Source: Andrena cerasifolii
Taxonomy: Eukaryota > Arthropoda > Insecta > Hymenoptera > Andrenidae
Length of the DNA: 64,000 bases
Reading direction: 5' to 3'
NCBI RefSeq assembly: GCF_050908995.1
Contig: NC_135118.1
Span: 13,401,501 to 13,465,500 of the forward strand
Shown here: positions 24,949-35,900 of the stretch, piece after piece
Layout of the letters: every line of letters begins with the position of its first letter
Numbering within the stretch: position 1 is the first letter of the stretch
Made by a program: the position numbers and the translations under genes
Notes under the pieces: generated by a model
The model's database searches: none
The model's input: only the letters and a program-made list of their open reading frames with translations
Told to the model about the DNA's origin: nothing

Positions 24949-26640
24949 GTAACATTCCTCCGTGTACTCCACTTTGACCACGAGCACCCCGCGAGGTGCT
25001 TCCCACCGACAGATATCGCCCTGCCTAACGAGGGATCGCGGGTAATCGACCAAACAGTCGATGCCGCGCCGAGAGGACGGGGCTCTCGATGCTCCTAACA
25101 CTGCCACTGCTACGGATCGACGGCACTGGTCGGTATCGGCGAGCCGAAATCGGGGCCGGGATCACTCGAGGCGCGAGCGATTCCGCCGTTTCGCTGCTCT
25201 CGCGATCGTCTTCTCACTTGGCCTTCTAATTCCGCGCCACAACCGACGCGGGCAGTGGGTACGCTGTTATCTATCACTCGCGAAAAGACCGCGGCGGAGG
25301 GCGTGCGACGACGGGGGACCGCGAAAGAAATCGGAGTGCCGCGCGGATCAGCCGAATCGAACTCTCCCACAACTGGCAGCGGACCGACCGAGAATACACT
25401 GGGTACGTTGGTACTGCGTGTCGCGAGTGAACGATGGAGAAAGAGAGAAACCGCAGGGGCGCGAGTGAGAGGCGCCGACGACGGGAGAGGGGGCAGACCA
25501 CGTGGTCAAACTCTCTGTTTACAAGCCGCGCCGTCGGTCACGTGGCCATGTTTTGATAGAGAACTTGGCCCACTGCGAGTAGAGGATCCGCGACTTTGTT
25601 GTCCCACGTTGCGAGCGCGGCGCGTTCCTGGGAAATGTTTCGGTGAGCCGAGCGGTGGGGCCGTTGAAATATCATCGATCGGACCGATGATCCTCGACAA
25701 GCTCTCTGCCGTTCGTGGACCACTTATCTTCCTACTGTTCATCGATCCTCCCCCGATGGTCCTTTCCTCCTGGCTCCTTCCAGGTTGGCCACCGTCGGGT
25801 TCTCCCGTCTCCTCCGGGGATTAAACTGATCGGGATGATCGGAGCGTCGCTGCACTTCCGGCGCGCAGTTGCTGCACGGATTCGAGCCGGCTGGTTCCCG
25901 CTTGGCAGACGCGACTAACGTTGGGAGCGTGCACGCAGCGAGAGACTATGCCCCGGAACTTTATCGCCGTCGTATCAGACACGCGCACTCTCGTGATTAC
26001 TACGGAAATCAAATCACCTTCCTACTGCGTGCAACTTGCCGGCAAGGCAGCGCGGCGAATACTGACGAATTCTTTTAGCCGGCGCGGCGACCGGAACTGA
26101 CCGAGCGGAGCCGAAGTCGCGAGAAGTGAATTCGTGGCGCCTGCCTCCGCGCGTATACGGGAGAGACGAGGAGGAAAATCACGAGCGTCGGAACGCCGCG
26201 CCAGAGAAAGAAGGATCGCGCGGGAGCGAGCGAGAGAGACTGGCAGCTCCGACGAGACAGAGAGGGAAGAAAGAGGGAGATCACGGGGCATAGCGAACGA
26301 GCGATCTGGTGGGTGGTTCGACGGCGCGGTAGGGGAAACGGGGAAGGTGGGGGCGAGCTGGCGATGTTGGCGTGAAGGAGAAGAGCGCGGCATGCGAGCG
26401 AGCTGCCCGGCAAAGAGGTTAGCGGAACGCGGGAGGGAGAAGGAGGCAATGGTCTGGAATGAGCTGGACGGGGTTGGGAGGGAGAGAGACGAGCTACTCG
26501 AGGGAGGGAATCGGGGAGGGCAGCGTGGTCGGTTAGATCGAAAGGGTGGGCGGGGAAAGGGGTACGTTATGCCCCAAGGGCCAGACACTGTTCTCCATGC
26601 AGGGGCGAAGAGAGGGAATTCGCACGCGGCCACCTACCCC
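24949..26640 (-). promoter_or_regulatory. foxo: CpG-rich foxo upstream region (5' UTR and probable promoter)
   Basis: This GC- and CpG-rich stretch lies directly upstream of the foxo start. Long open frames occur on both strands, as expected where stop codons are scarce, and none resembles a known protein. From about 26130 to 26560 the plus strand is strongly purine-rich with many GAGA and GAGAG runs. Promoter function is inferred from position and composition; no transcription start could be read. Confidence 0.4.
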
Positions 26641-26849
26641 TGCTAATGGGCGTTCAATTCTCTTTCTCCCTCTCCTCTATCAGTTTTCGAATAATTTTCT
26701 TACGCACAGAAAGGATGTCGAAGGAAATGCGAAACGCTTTTTCGGGACCGATCCTGTAACCATAATGAAAAGTTCGCACGAACACGCGCTCGATAAACTT
26801 TTGTTCTGTCGTTATAAGCGATTTTTTAGGTATAGGGGAACCAGTCTTA

Positions 26850-27264
26850 CAGGGGAAGATCCTGAACCCTGAAATTCAAAAAAAAATATGAAACTTTGTG
26901 AATATGTAGGGAATATCCTGCTGATTACAATGCAATTTTTGTTTACTGCACATATTCAGTCTAAAGGGGTGAAATTAACCCTTGAAAATTCGGCTATTTT
27001 CCGATTTTATTTTGTAACTCGCAATCTGTAAGAGATAGAAAAAAAGTTTCGAGACAAAAGTTACTTCTTTTAATTAGGACTATTTATTTGGTGACTTGCA
27101 GTTAGCGAGTTATGACAGAAAATCGGAATTTAAGGGGTCAATTTCACCCCCTTAAAGTGAATTTGGGCAGCAAAGAAAAATTGCGGTGTAATCAGGAGGA
27201 AATCCCTTACATATTCGCAAAGCCTCAGAATTTTTTGAATTTCCTGGTCCGGGATGTTTCCTTG
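26850..27264. mobile_element. Palindromic MITE, family 1 copy 3, upstream of foxo
   Basis: A 415-bp copy with ends CAGGGGAAGATCCTGAAC and CAAGGAAACATCCCGGAC, flanked by TTA at 26847-26849 and 27265-27267 (target CTTAG). It is more diverged between its arms than the copy at 24012, so probably an older insertion. It lies about 1.9 kb upstream of the foxo start codon. Confidence 0.85.
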
Positions 27265-27267
27265 TTA

Positions 27268-28467
27268 GAAGTGCACCCCGAGTTGTAGGAGGGAGTGTAA
27301 TACTTCTTTAAAGCTGTGTACAGTTCTAGGGGTAATGTTTAAATAACTTGGAATTTTATTTGGGGTTTCCAGTGACAGATCTTGGGAAATATAGTATTCT
27401 GAACGAACTTAAAGTAGAGTAACGCGCAGTTCTATGAAAATTCCGAATCGTTATTAAAATTATATTCTGAATGTTTCCTTATAGATGAAACGTTGTAAGG
27501 TAGAACTATAGGCTTTGAAATTATAATACCAAGTAGTAATAATAAACGAAGCGTTTGAAGTGATAAAATGAAGGTGGTATTGACACCCGCTATAAGAACC
27601 AATTAAAAAATCGGAGTATGTATGCGTGGTGAAAGTTTAATGTTACGAATAGTGGTCATTATTATCTGTAGAAATATTCGTGAGAATTTTTTTAACAAAA
27701 AGTAAAGAATATTTCTCCTCACAAATTCTTCTTTCCTCAACATCTCCTCTATGTTTTTTCCCCATAATTTTCAATGTTCTTGGCGAAGTTATTAATAACT
27801 TTAACGCTCCTATTGATTTTTTTGTAATTTCTAGACCTGAAAACTGTTTTTCCTTCGAAGAATTATTTCAATGCCTGAGGGCTTCTATAACTTTGAAAAG
27901 TTTTGCTTCTTAGTACATTCGTTAAGTGTTTCGTGATTTTTCAGATGTTCAAATTTCCATAAATTCGATTAATATTTGAAGCTAATGAAAATTTTCTAAG
28001 TAATTCCAGTAGTGTTGATCTGATCGTTAGACACACTGTTTTAAGCAAGTTGAGGCTCGTTATTACCCTCGATTTAATTTAGTGGCGCAGCGCTTGGCCG
28101 AGTTTTATGTTCTACGCTCAACCTTCCGCTGTTTTGCAAATGTTAACGTCATCGCTGAAGACTAAAGGAGAAGCTCGACGTTATCAGAAACTTTCGTTGA
28201 CCTCTTGCGATATTTCGGCGCAGTGTGCGTGAAATAATGAAGGTTAACGAAATACATAAATTCCGAATTGCTGATTGCAGTGTTTTCCATGATGTAAGGA
28301 TATAAGGTGTGCTCTTGCGCGTCCTTCGAGATTAACAAATAACACGCCCTTCCCAGGATCCTCGATATTGGGTTGTCAATCAATAGTGTAGAATTAATTT
28401 CTCAACATATTGATAACGCGTCTGCGCACTTCCATATGCACTCGTATACAAAAAAAAAATAATAGTA
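27268..28467. other. No feature seen (foxo-NHS spacer)
   Basis: AT-rich intergenic sequence between two MITEs; nothing recognised. Confidence 0.5.
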
Positions 28468-28944
28468 AAAAAAATAGTAAAGGTCGTTATTTTTAACTTT
28501 TTTGTGGGCCTGCAATGAAAAGTAAAAAAAAAATCATTTGTGGATTGAAGTAAGTTGTATACATGCCTAAAATTTCATCAAAATCGGTTAACAAAATTCC
28601 TGAAATCAGCGATTTTCGACCTTATTCTGCTATCTTTAAACGTTTATAGCTCAGAGCAACGTTAACCAATTTTGATGAAATTTTAGGCAGGTATACAATT
28701 TACTTCAATCCACAAATGTTTTTTTTTTAATTTTGATTACTGGCTCACAAAAAAAAGTTTAAAAAACGACCTTTACTATTTTTTTTTTGCTATTCCGACC
28801 GATTGCATTTTTTTCAAAACGACGAAACACGTCACTTAGCAAACTAATTCTTCTAGCTTCTAAAAAAAACTCATGTCGTGTGGACCAATTGTAAAAAAAG
28901 TTATGCGATTTTAAAAGTTGTAAACTTTCTTTCGTCCGCCACTG
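28468..28944. mobile_element. Tc1/mariner-like palindromic MITE, truncated relative of 19022
   Basis: Shares internal motifs with the 19022 element (GTTTATAGCTCAGAGCAACG, AAAACGACGAAACACGTCAC) and ends CCACTG followed by TA. The left arm begins partway in, near AATAGTAAAGGTCG, so about 120 bp of the left end are missing. Preceded by an A-rich run. Confidence 0.75.
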
Positions 28945-29047
28945 TACATATTTTAATATGGCGTAAAGTGGAAATGCACAGTAAAATACGAAAATGAGCT
29001 GCTAAGGGAGCACACCTTATATCCTTACATGATGGTGTATTCCTAAG

Positions 29048-29287
29048 CAGTGGCGGATTTAAGCAAAAAGGCCCAGGTGGCAAACGTTCTGAGGGTCCTA
29101 TTTTGGGGGAAACTGAAGATGTAGTTTATTAAAACCGGGCCAAGTGTAGTAGTACGAAAAAAATGTAGTGTTTGGATACCTATACCTAATCATAATTTTT
29201 TTTATGGAGATGGGGCCTTGCGGGTGCCTTCTGTGCAGGGGCCTAGGCGGCAACTGCTTATCAGCCACCCTGTTAAATCCGCGACTG
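29048..29287. mobile_element. hAT-type MITE with 8-bp target duplication
   Basis: A 240-bp element with ends CAGTGGCGGATTTAA and (inverted) CAGTCGCGGATTTAA. It is flanked by TTCCTAAG (29040-29047) and TTCCTAAC (29288-29295), an 8-bp duplication with one change. The CAGTGGCGGA start and 8-bp duplication are hallmarks of hAT elements. No transposase is present. Confidence 0.85.
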
Positions 29288-29295
29288 TTCCTAAC

Positions 29296-30669
29296 CTTTT
29301 GTGGCTATGATCAAAATTTTACCGTTCCCATTGTTAACCCTCTAAATCCATGCCATGTTTATACTCATTACCGAGCTAGAGGGTGGCCCTCCATTTTCGA
29401 AAATCAGTGTAACGCTGCCCTATTATACTAATGTGAATACGCTAACAGCACGAATAAACATTTTACAAAAGGAGAAAGAAGAAAGCAAAATATACACGCG
29501 ATCGCTGCAAAACACAATAACCCTTACGAAAATTACTACCTCGGAATGAAAATTACTCTAGTCCATTGTATGAAATTGAATTACAAAAGGTTCTGCGAAT
29601 TGGAAGGCCCGATGTTCAAGCGTATGGATTAACCGAAAGTATAGAATAGTAGTCTTAGTGTACAATGGAAGAATGGAGAACGGCATCGACGACGTTTGAC
29701 AGTTTTTTACATTTCCTCTGTTAAATAATTGGCTGATATTTAGAGTTAGAATTCGTTTTAACGTTCCATCATTTAGATTTCACAAAAAAAAAAAAAACAG
29801 AAAGGTGGAGAGACGAAATGGTCTATCGTAAGCGAGTCATTCGGAACTTCTGGTGCGAAATTTTATCGTGTGAAATTGCACATGCTGGGCAAATTAAAGA
29901 AAGAAGGGAAGCTACTGGCAACTCTTATCCATTAGATCTACGTGAAAAGAGTAAGGTTGAGCTCGTACTATCAATTACGTCACCCCAGTTCTAAAGCTTA
30001 CTTTACACCAAATCGAATCAAGACGCTTGGGGTAAAATTTGTTACGTTAACGACCAGTGAATTTGTTCTGGAATAGATTAGTCAGAGCAATAGGAAGTAT
30101 GTTGAATGTTATTTATTTTGGTCCTTTAGCAGTTAGTTATTAGAATATATAGTTGTATTTAAAATGGAAGTAAAGTGGAATTGAAATGAAAAGTATTTAT
30201 ATTGATCAAGTCGTGTGACACACCACTGAGCAGATTTACATAAAATTATTCTTGAGGAATCATCTGTTATACTTCAGGAAAATGTAAGGTATACGACAAT
30301 ACTTTCATCGTCTCTTTCCTATCAATCGCCTTCCTTCATCGTTTCCCTCTGCCACACAAAGAATTCCCAACTTTTCGATAAACAAAAACTACTATTATAA
30401 ATTTTTACTGCAAATATCTTACACTCTATACGCAAGATATTTCCGAAATTATTATTACACGAGCTCTTTTTTTTTAACATTTATAAATATAAAATAAAAT
30501 AAGAAGTATCAAAAATACGTCATTAAATTTCAAAAGAACGTCAACTCAATACTTCCCGTTTGAATTTTAAACAACATTTGCTCACCGCTGCTCCTGTATT
30601 TACGAAGTTAAGAAACCGAGCAAAGTTGAATTTAAATTCACGTCACGCTAATTTAAATAATACCGCGAA
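29296..30669. other. No feature seen (foxo-NHS spacer)
   Basis: AT-rich intergenic sequence with an A-run at about 29786-29798; nothing recognised until the CpG-rich region begins at about 30.67 kb. Confidence 0.5.
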
Positions 30670-31542
30670 TCTGTGTTGCCAACAGCCACTAAGTTAGCGA
30701 CTCAAAGAGAACCTTGTCCCCCGTCGCTGCCGCAAGTAAGCTTCCCTTCCTTACCTACTGCTTCGAAAAGTCCGCCCTCATTCCTTCCCATGCACAGGTA
30801 CAACAGAAACTATAGAGGTACCGACTCCAGAGCGATCTCCGTCAGCCAGGTGCAGTTATCCCATACCTGCACCAGATGGCTGATCGGTAGTGGCGCCTTC
30901 ATCGGTCTCGAATTGAATGAGCCTAACCGAACAACGGTTCGGCGACAGGACGGAAGGCCGGCCGGCACTTCGCGTACCGTCGTCGCGTCGCGCGGACGTT
31001 CGATCTGCGTTCGTTTGGGCCTGTTTCCCCCTCCCCGTAACTCTGCGACAGTATGACACCCCTACCTACCACCGAAAGCTCGCACCTACCACTCCGCGTA
31101 TTAGTCGCAACAAATGCCCAAGAAGGCCCAACGCTCCTACTTTCAAACTAACCGAGACCCAAGTGCCTACCGACGCAGAAGCGCCCGCGTACCGGTTGTC
31201 CCCAATGATGCGCTCCGAAATAACCGATCTCGAGTCACGGCGCCAAAGTGCAGAACAGTGTTGTTGAAGTGTTGAGTGCCGCTGAAAGAAGGTCCCCGGC
31301 GGTAGTAGTCGCATATAATGGGGCGGTGTGGTTCGCTGATGGGACATTCGTGCGGGATCGTGGAAAACCTGGCGCTCGACTCGATCACCGGCGCGAACGA
31401 TCTATCCGAGCGCGCCGCGACCTGGTGACGATAGAGACCGCGGTGTCCCGTGCTCCGAGCGGCCGTCGCAAGGCTAACACGTCGTACCTCGAAAGGCCCG
31501 GTGTTATGTGTGAAGGTGTGCCGGTTACCACGCCGAGGAATC
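30670..31542 (+). promoter_or_regulatory. CpG-rich upstream region of the NHS-family gene
   Basis: The sequence changes from AT-rich to CpG-rich at about 30.67 kb and stays so through the exon to about 32.0 kb. It is the likely 5' UTR and promoter. Overlapping open frames on both strands match no family I know. Function is inferred from position only. Confidence 0.35.
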
Positions 31543-31834
31543 ATGCCGTTCGTGCTACGGAAGGTGGAACCGCGCTATTTGTGCCGCGGACACGTGCCGG
31601 CGGGATCGGCCCCGCAGGGCTGGCCGGTGGGCGCCGAATTGGAGGCGGTGGCGAACGGCGCGCTGACCACCACCCTCAAGCAGCTCGCGACCCTTCTCAC
31701 CACCGCCGAGGACATATTCGCCGAGCTGACCGCCGAGCTGACCGCGGTCGCCGATCGGAGCAGCCGCCTCCGGCAGAGGATCGACAAGGTCGAGGAACGT
31801 CTCGCAGCCGTCGACCCGAAGAAAGTACCAGTCC
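31543..31834 (+). CDS. gukh: NHS / GUK-holder family protein, first coding exon with WAVE-homology domain (gene partial)
   Basis: This exon encodes 97 codons plus one base. The product starts MPFVLRKVEPRYLCRG. It continues with an AVANGALTTTLKQLATLL helix, AEDIFAELTAEL, and a RLRQRIDKVEERLAAV coiled segment, and ends VDPKKVPV. This is the N-terminal WAVE-homology domain shared by SCAR/WAVE and Nance-Horan syndrome (NHS) proteins, which act on actin remodelling at cell edges and junctions; fly GUK-holder also binds Dlg at synapses. The MPF start and the DPK..VPV end fit NHS better than WAVE, which starts MPL and lacks VPV, so I favour NHS/gukh. SCAR is the alternative, since AEDIF.EL also occurs there. 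Encoding the whole domain in one exon fits NHS exon 1. The ATG has A at -3; the frame stays open upstream to an ATG at 31450, but the conserved MPF favours 31543. Later exons were not found. Confidence 0.75.
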
Positions 31835-31840
31835 GTGAGT
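31835..31840 (+). other. gukh: 5' splice site of NHS-family first exon
   Basis: GTGAGT directly follows the VPV codons plus one base (C), giving a phase 1 intron. Protein similarity stops here; the downstream in-frame REYHSVHLR looks like intron read-through ending in a stop at 31861. Confidence 0.8.
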
Positions 31841-32812
31841 ACCATTCCGTTCACCTTCGCTAGCGCGCGTTTCCGCCCGATCTTATCGGTGCAACGGCGG
31901 ACAAGCTGCCCGTTGTACACGGAAAACTTGGACGGTCGGTAAGGGAGGAGCTGCCCGCCGCGAAGGCTTCTCGGAACCCGAAGTGCCGCGCGCGAAATCG
32001 ATGGAGTAGAGTAGCGGACCGAAGGACTGTTGCTACTTCCAGGTTTACTCAGTGGCAGGGGGCTTGTTTGCCGCGCGTCACGTAGCGGGGGATGTTTTTC
32101 TTCGAGGTTGAGGCAGGATATGTTGATCCGTTTGCGGCAATGTCGGGTGGAGTTGAGAGATAGCGTTGTTTAGGTATGCCGGGAATCTTGAGAAATGGGA
32201 TTTTATTCTTCTTTTATTCTGATCTCATCTAATGAGAGTTACGTATATGGGATTCGCGAGGCACTAACGAAGTGTAGTTTTTCCTTGCTTAGCCATTCGA
32301 GGGATGTAGTCGTAGGAATATGGAGACTTAAGGAAATGGAGTAAGAAAGAGATGTAATAAGGATAAATGGGTAAATCACCTCTGACGACATGTGTAATTT
32401 GGAAAAGAACTTTATCAAATTGGTTTGTTTTCTGTGACGTTCTTCCAGTTGGCAAAACCGCTGCGCGTAATCGAATGCCACCGACTGTGTGATCTAACAG
32501 CATTGTATTATAAGCAAGGCTTGTATTTACTAATAAGCGTCTGAATGCAGGCCTAGAACAATGGGAGTCGAATCTGAACATTCCAATCGCTGAATTATTG
32601 CTTGAGGATAATGCCACTGTGGATTATCGTTTGTCTACTTTATTCTTCTACTTCTTCAGGCACGCAGTCATTATCTTCATACTCACTCCTTCAAATGAAA
32701 TAGGATAATAGTTCAAACAGGAAATAACTACGAAGTGAAAATGACTGTTGTTTGAAACAATACGCCAAATGGTCTGGTGAGCGACATAGAAGGCTTCGTT
32801 TCAAACGTTGCA
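31841..32812. other. NHS-family intron 1, proximal part
   Basis: CpG-rich to about 32.0 kb, then AT-rich. No further exon recognised. Confidence 0.45.
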
Positions 32813-32966
32813 AAAGCCGGGAATCCACCTGGAACCTAAGCTAAGCTATGCTATGTATTAGCTTAGCTTTTGGTGGAAACGGTTGCATAGGAATGCATTG
32901 AAGCTAATTTTTTTAAAACGTAACATGGCATAGCATAGCTTAGCTTCTAGGTGGATTCCCGGCTTA
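32813..32966. repeat. 151-bp near-perfect hairpin, possible MITE or small-RNA precursor
   Basis: Arms start AAGCCGGGAATCCACCT and end AGGTGGATTCCCGGCTT, with a second inner paired block (AAGCTAAGCTATGCTATG against CATAGCATAGCTTAGCTT). The internal loop carries another short TTAGCTTAGCT run. It lies in the presumed NHS intron; no target duplication is clear. Confidence 0.75.
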
Positions 32967-35900
32967 AGTGTTGTTCTATTTTGCTATGCGAGGATGGAAA
33001 GTCTTTGATGTAAAGTATCACTTCAGGGTGCACTTCGTGTGTTATCAGTTTCTGTCCAGAGAGGAATTTATCATCATAAAGTTATTTTGACTTCACGTGG
33101 AAGTTGCTCCTTTTAGAGCAAGCTATACCTTTCCACGAACACTTATTTTTCTCCCTAATATAATGAAGTAATTTTAATAAAAAGCAGAAAGAAAATTATT
33201 TCCTTTGCTGATTTGTGCATTCCGTAACATTCGTTTTCATTAAAGCTGAAGTATAATTTGACTAGTATATATGTGTGTTCAACTGAAATCATAAAGATAA
33301 ATTATTACTTCAATGGATTCTCTGTTGTTCCCCACTGCACCTGCAGTGTTTTGATATAAAAATACGGTGGACCGAGTTAATAGAAGCTGACAAGCACAGA
33401 CAGATTTTACACGAATATAAATATTCATTACAGCAGGGCGGACTTCATTTAACTGAAGCCAAATGTTATTTCACGCCTTAATGTCCGTACGAAATTTCCA
33501 TGCTAACCAGAAATTTATCTTCATGTACATTAAACAGCATGCAAATATGCAATCGGTTATCACGCCGTCATTCGGTTATTTAAATACTTCTTATTCACTG
33601 CTTAAACATCTCCATTATCAAGCACGTCCTCGTTAATCGATTTCTTTATTCACCCTTAAAAGTCACAAATAAACAAAGCATCATCTCCAGCCAGACACAA
33701 AAATTTAAAATATTTGATCCACCATCGGCTTCATAATTTAACATCTTAGCTAGTATTTACCATTTATCAATAACCATTCTTCATAAAAAAAAAACTCATT
33801 CCAGCGCCAAAAATTTATTTTTTCATCACAATACCCTTCCAACCCCGCTAAGCGCAGAAATTCAAATGTCCCGAAAGTCTACTTATCACCGCCACGAGTA
33901 TTTTCCTCCGCCACAAGCGTTCAACGTCAGTACAACTTAATCAGACCTACTAAACGCCGCAACTAGGTCTCGCCTCGAGTCTGTGGAAACGAATCTCCCG
34001 GCGGAAAGTTCAACCGCTGGAACGCGTCTTTATTATCCCACCCAGAAGTCGCTTAAATGCTAGCCGACGTTGCCTCGCTCGGCCAGCCGCACAATGCACC
34101 GAAAGTGCAAAGCCTAGTCCCGATGCTTAGGCCGCTAAACAGCCAGGATCCCTGTGTACCGTTCAGCGCGGCAGGATTCGAAGGCTGCCTCCCCTCGCAT
34201 TAGCATTCCATTCGCCAGTGCATCAGCGGCGTTACGTCGATTGCTGAGCTTCCTCGGCAATCCTTTCTTTCTACCTGGGCCGGGGAATCGTAAAAGACGC
34301 TCCTCGCTGATTTCACAGGCCAGACTTCGGCGAGAGGGAAGGAGCGCATGGGGCGAGAAAGAGATAAGCAAGGACGGGCGCACACGGGCGACGGCGAGAA
34401 GAGTGAAGGGGCGAGAGGGGGAGTGAGAGAAGTGGAGGGGAAGTATCGCGGAGACCCACATTACAGGGAAAACGCTCCGGGTTACCTGGCCTACCGTGGG
34501 AAACGGATCTCGATGCCGAAAGCGAGTTTCACCTGAGGACGAAGGATTAGCCGTCTCTCGTGGCACAATCTTACAAAGAGACCCCTTGTTCTCTAGCCGC
34601 GCGCCCTGGGATAAGACGGACGAGCTTCCGTCGGATAAAAAACCGCTGCCAACGAGAACGTTAACGACACCTTCGTCCCGCGGAATGTCTAATTATGGAC
34701 GAAGTAAAGGCCTGAGTGATTAATTGTCGTAAGAAATTCGCCGGAGGAGTTTCATCTGCTGGATTCTCTGCTGTAGGTGGATCGGTAGCGTCCTGTGACT
34801 TTCATCGTGCCAGTTGGACTCGAGAAGGCATACGCGTCGTAACATCTTCTGACGTCCGCACGCAATCGTGTAATCTCGTGATTCGAGCAGAACGATGTTT
34901 TGTTTTAAATATCTCGTTTATTATCGAGCAGACGCTCTACGTATACTGCCGGACAGGGAACGAATTGGGACAGGGTAAAATTTCACTTATAGCTCGCTGC
35001 ACATTCGTTTTCGCTCTAGGCTCACCTATTCCAATTACTCTTCCGTGCAGGACTGTCGATCATCCTTAATCCCCACTCGTACCATCTCCCCGTCGTCTCG
35101 CTCGCACTCGCATTCACTTCCATGTTGGTGGTCTTACGCAAGCTTACCCCCTCTCGCACTGTCTACCGACAAAATATTATCACATCCTCCAGAATCATAT
35201 TCTTTTAAAACATCCTCCACCTACGTACGAAGACTGATCAGTTGCCTTCGCATCCCCGCGTTGTTACCAGCAAAATGGCCTTGAAGAGCCAGTCGATTTC
35301 GCTCAGACTACACAGCGCTTCTTTCCATGGGCGCCCGCGTCGACGCTGGTGCTAATTAACCACCCCTTCTCGAGCAATCACTTCAAAGAGGCCGTAAAAC
35401 CAAGGAAGCGGTGGTAGGGTTTATTAGCCCTGACTGCGAAACAGCGAACCCAATGTTCCTCGGCCCCAACCACGGACGATAGCCTTTCTGATCGCCGTCA
35501 CGCTAGACGCGCCCTTCCGACTGAATTTTTCCGACGCGTCCTGCCGCTCGTCGCAACCAGGAACCGCGTGCTTTCGTTTCGACCGTGTCCTGCCCTGGAA
35601 ATACGATCTCGCACGGGCAGCTATCTCGCTCCTTCACACGCTTCCGCGTCTTCCAGCCGCGTCCCTGCCCGCCTTTTCCCCCCGAGTTTGACCCTTTATT
35701 CCCCGGCCACGGCGAAAGATCGAACACCCTCGACCGCGAAGTATTACCACGTTACCGGTCGAGCATATCAGCCGCGTATTACCATGCACGACTGTATCCA
35801 GTAACAGCCAGCGGCGGTTCTGTTCGCTGTTGCACGACGGAACGGGCCTGCAGGTCGTGGTAGACGGCGTAAAATGCATCCTACGGCTTCCATCGGCAAA

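Noticed and set aside
25061..26646. Long open frames on both strands upstream of foxo
   Set aside because: Mirror-image frames in GC-rich, purine-rich DNA; low-complexity Arg/Glu or Ser/Pro products with no family match.
31543..31834. Assignment of the 31.5 kb exon to SCAR/WAVE
   Set aside because: SCAR/WAVE begins MPL and lacks the DPK..VPV ending; the MPF start and VPV fit NHS/GUK-holder better, though SCAR is not fully excluded without the next exon.
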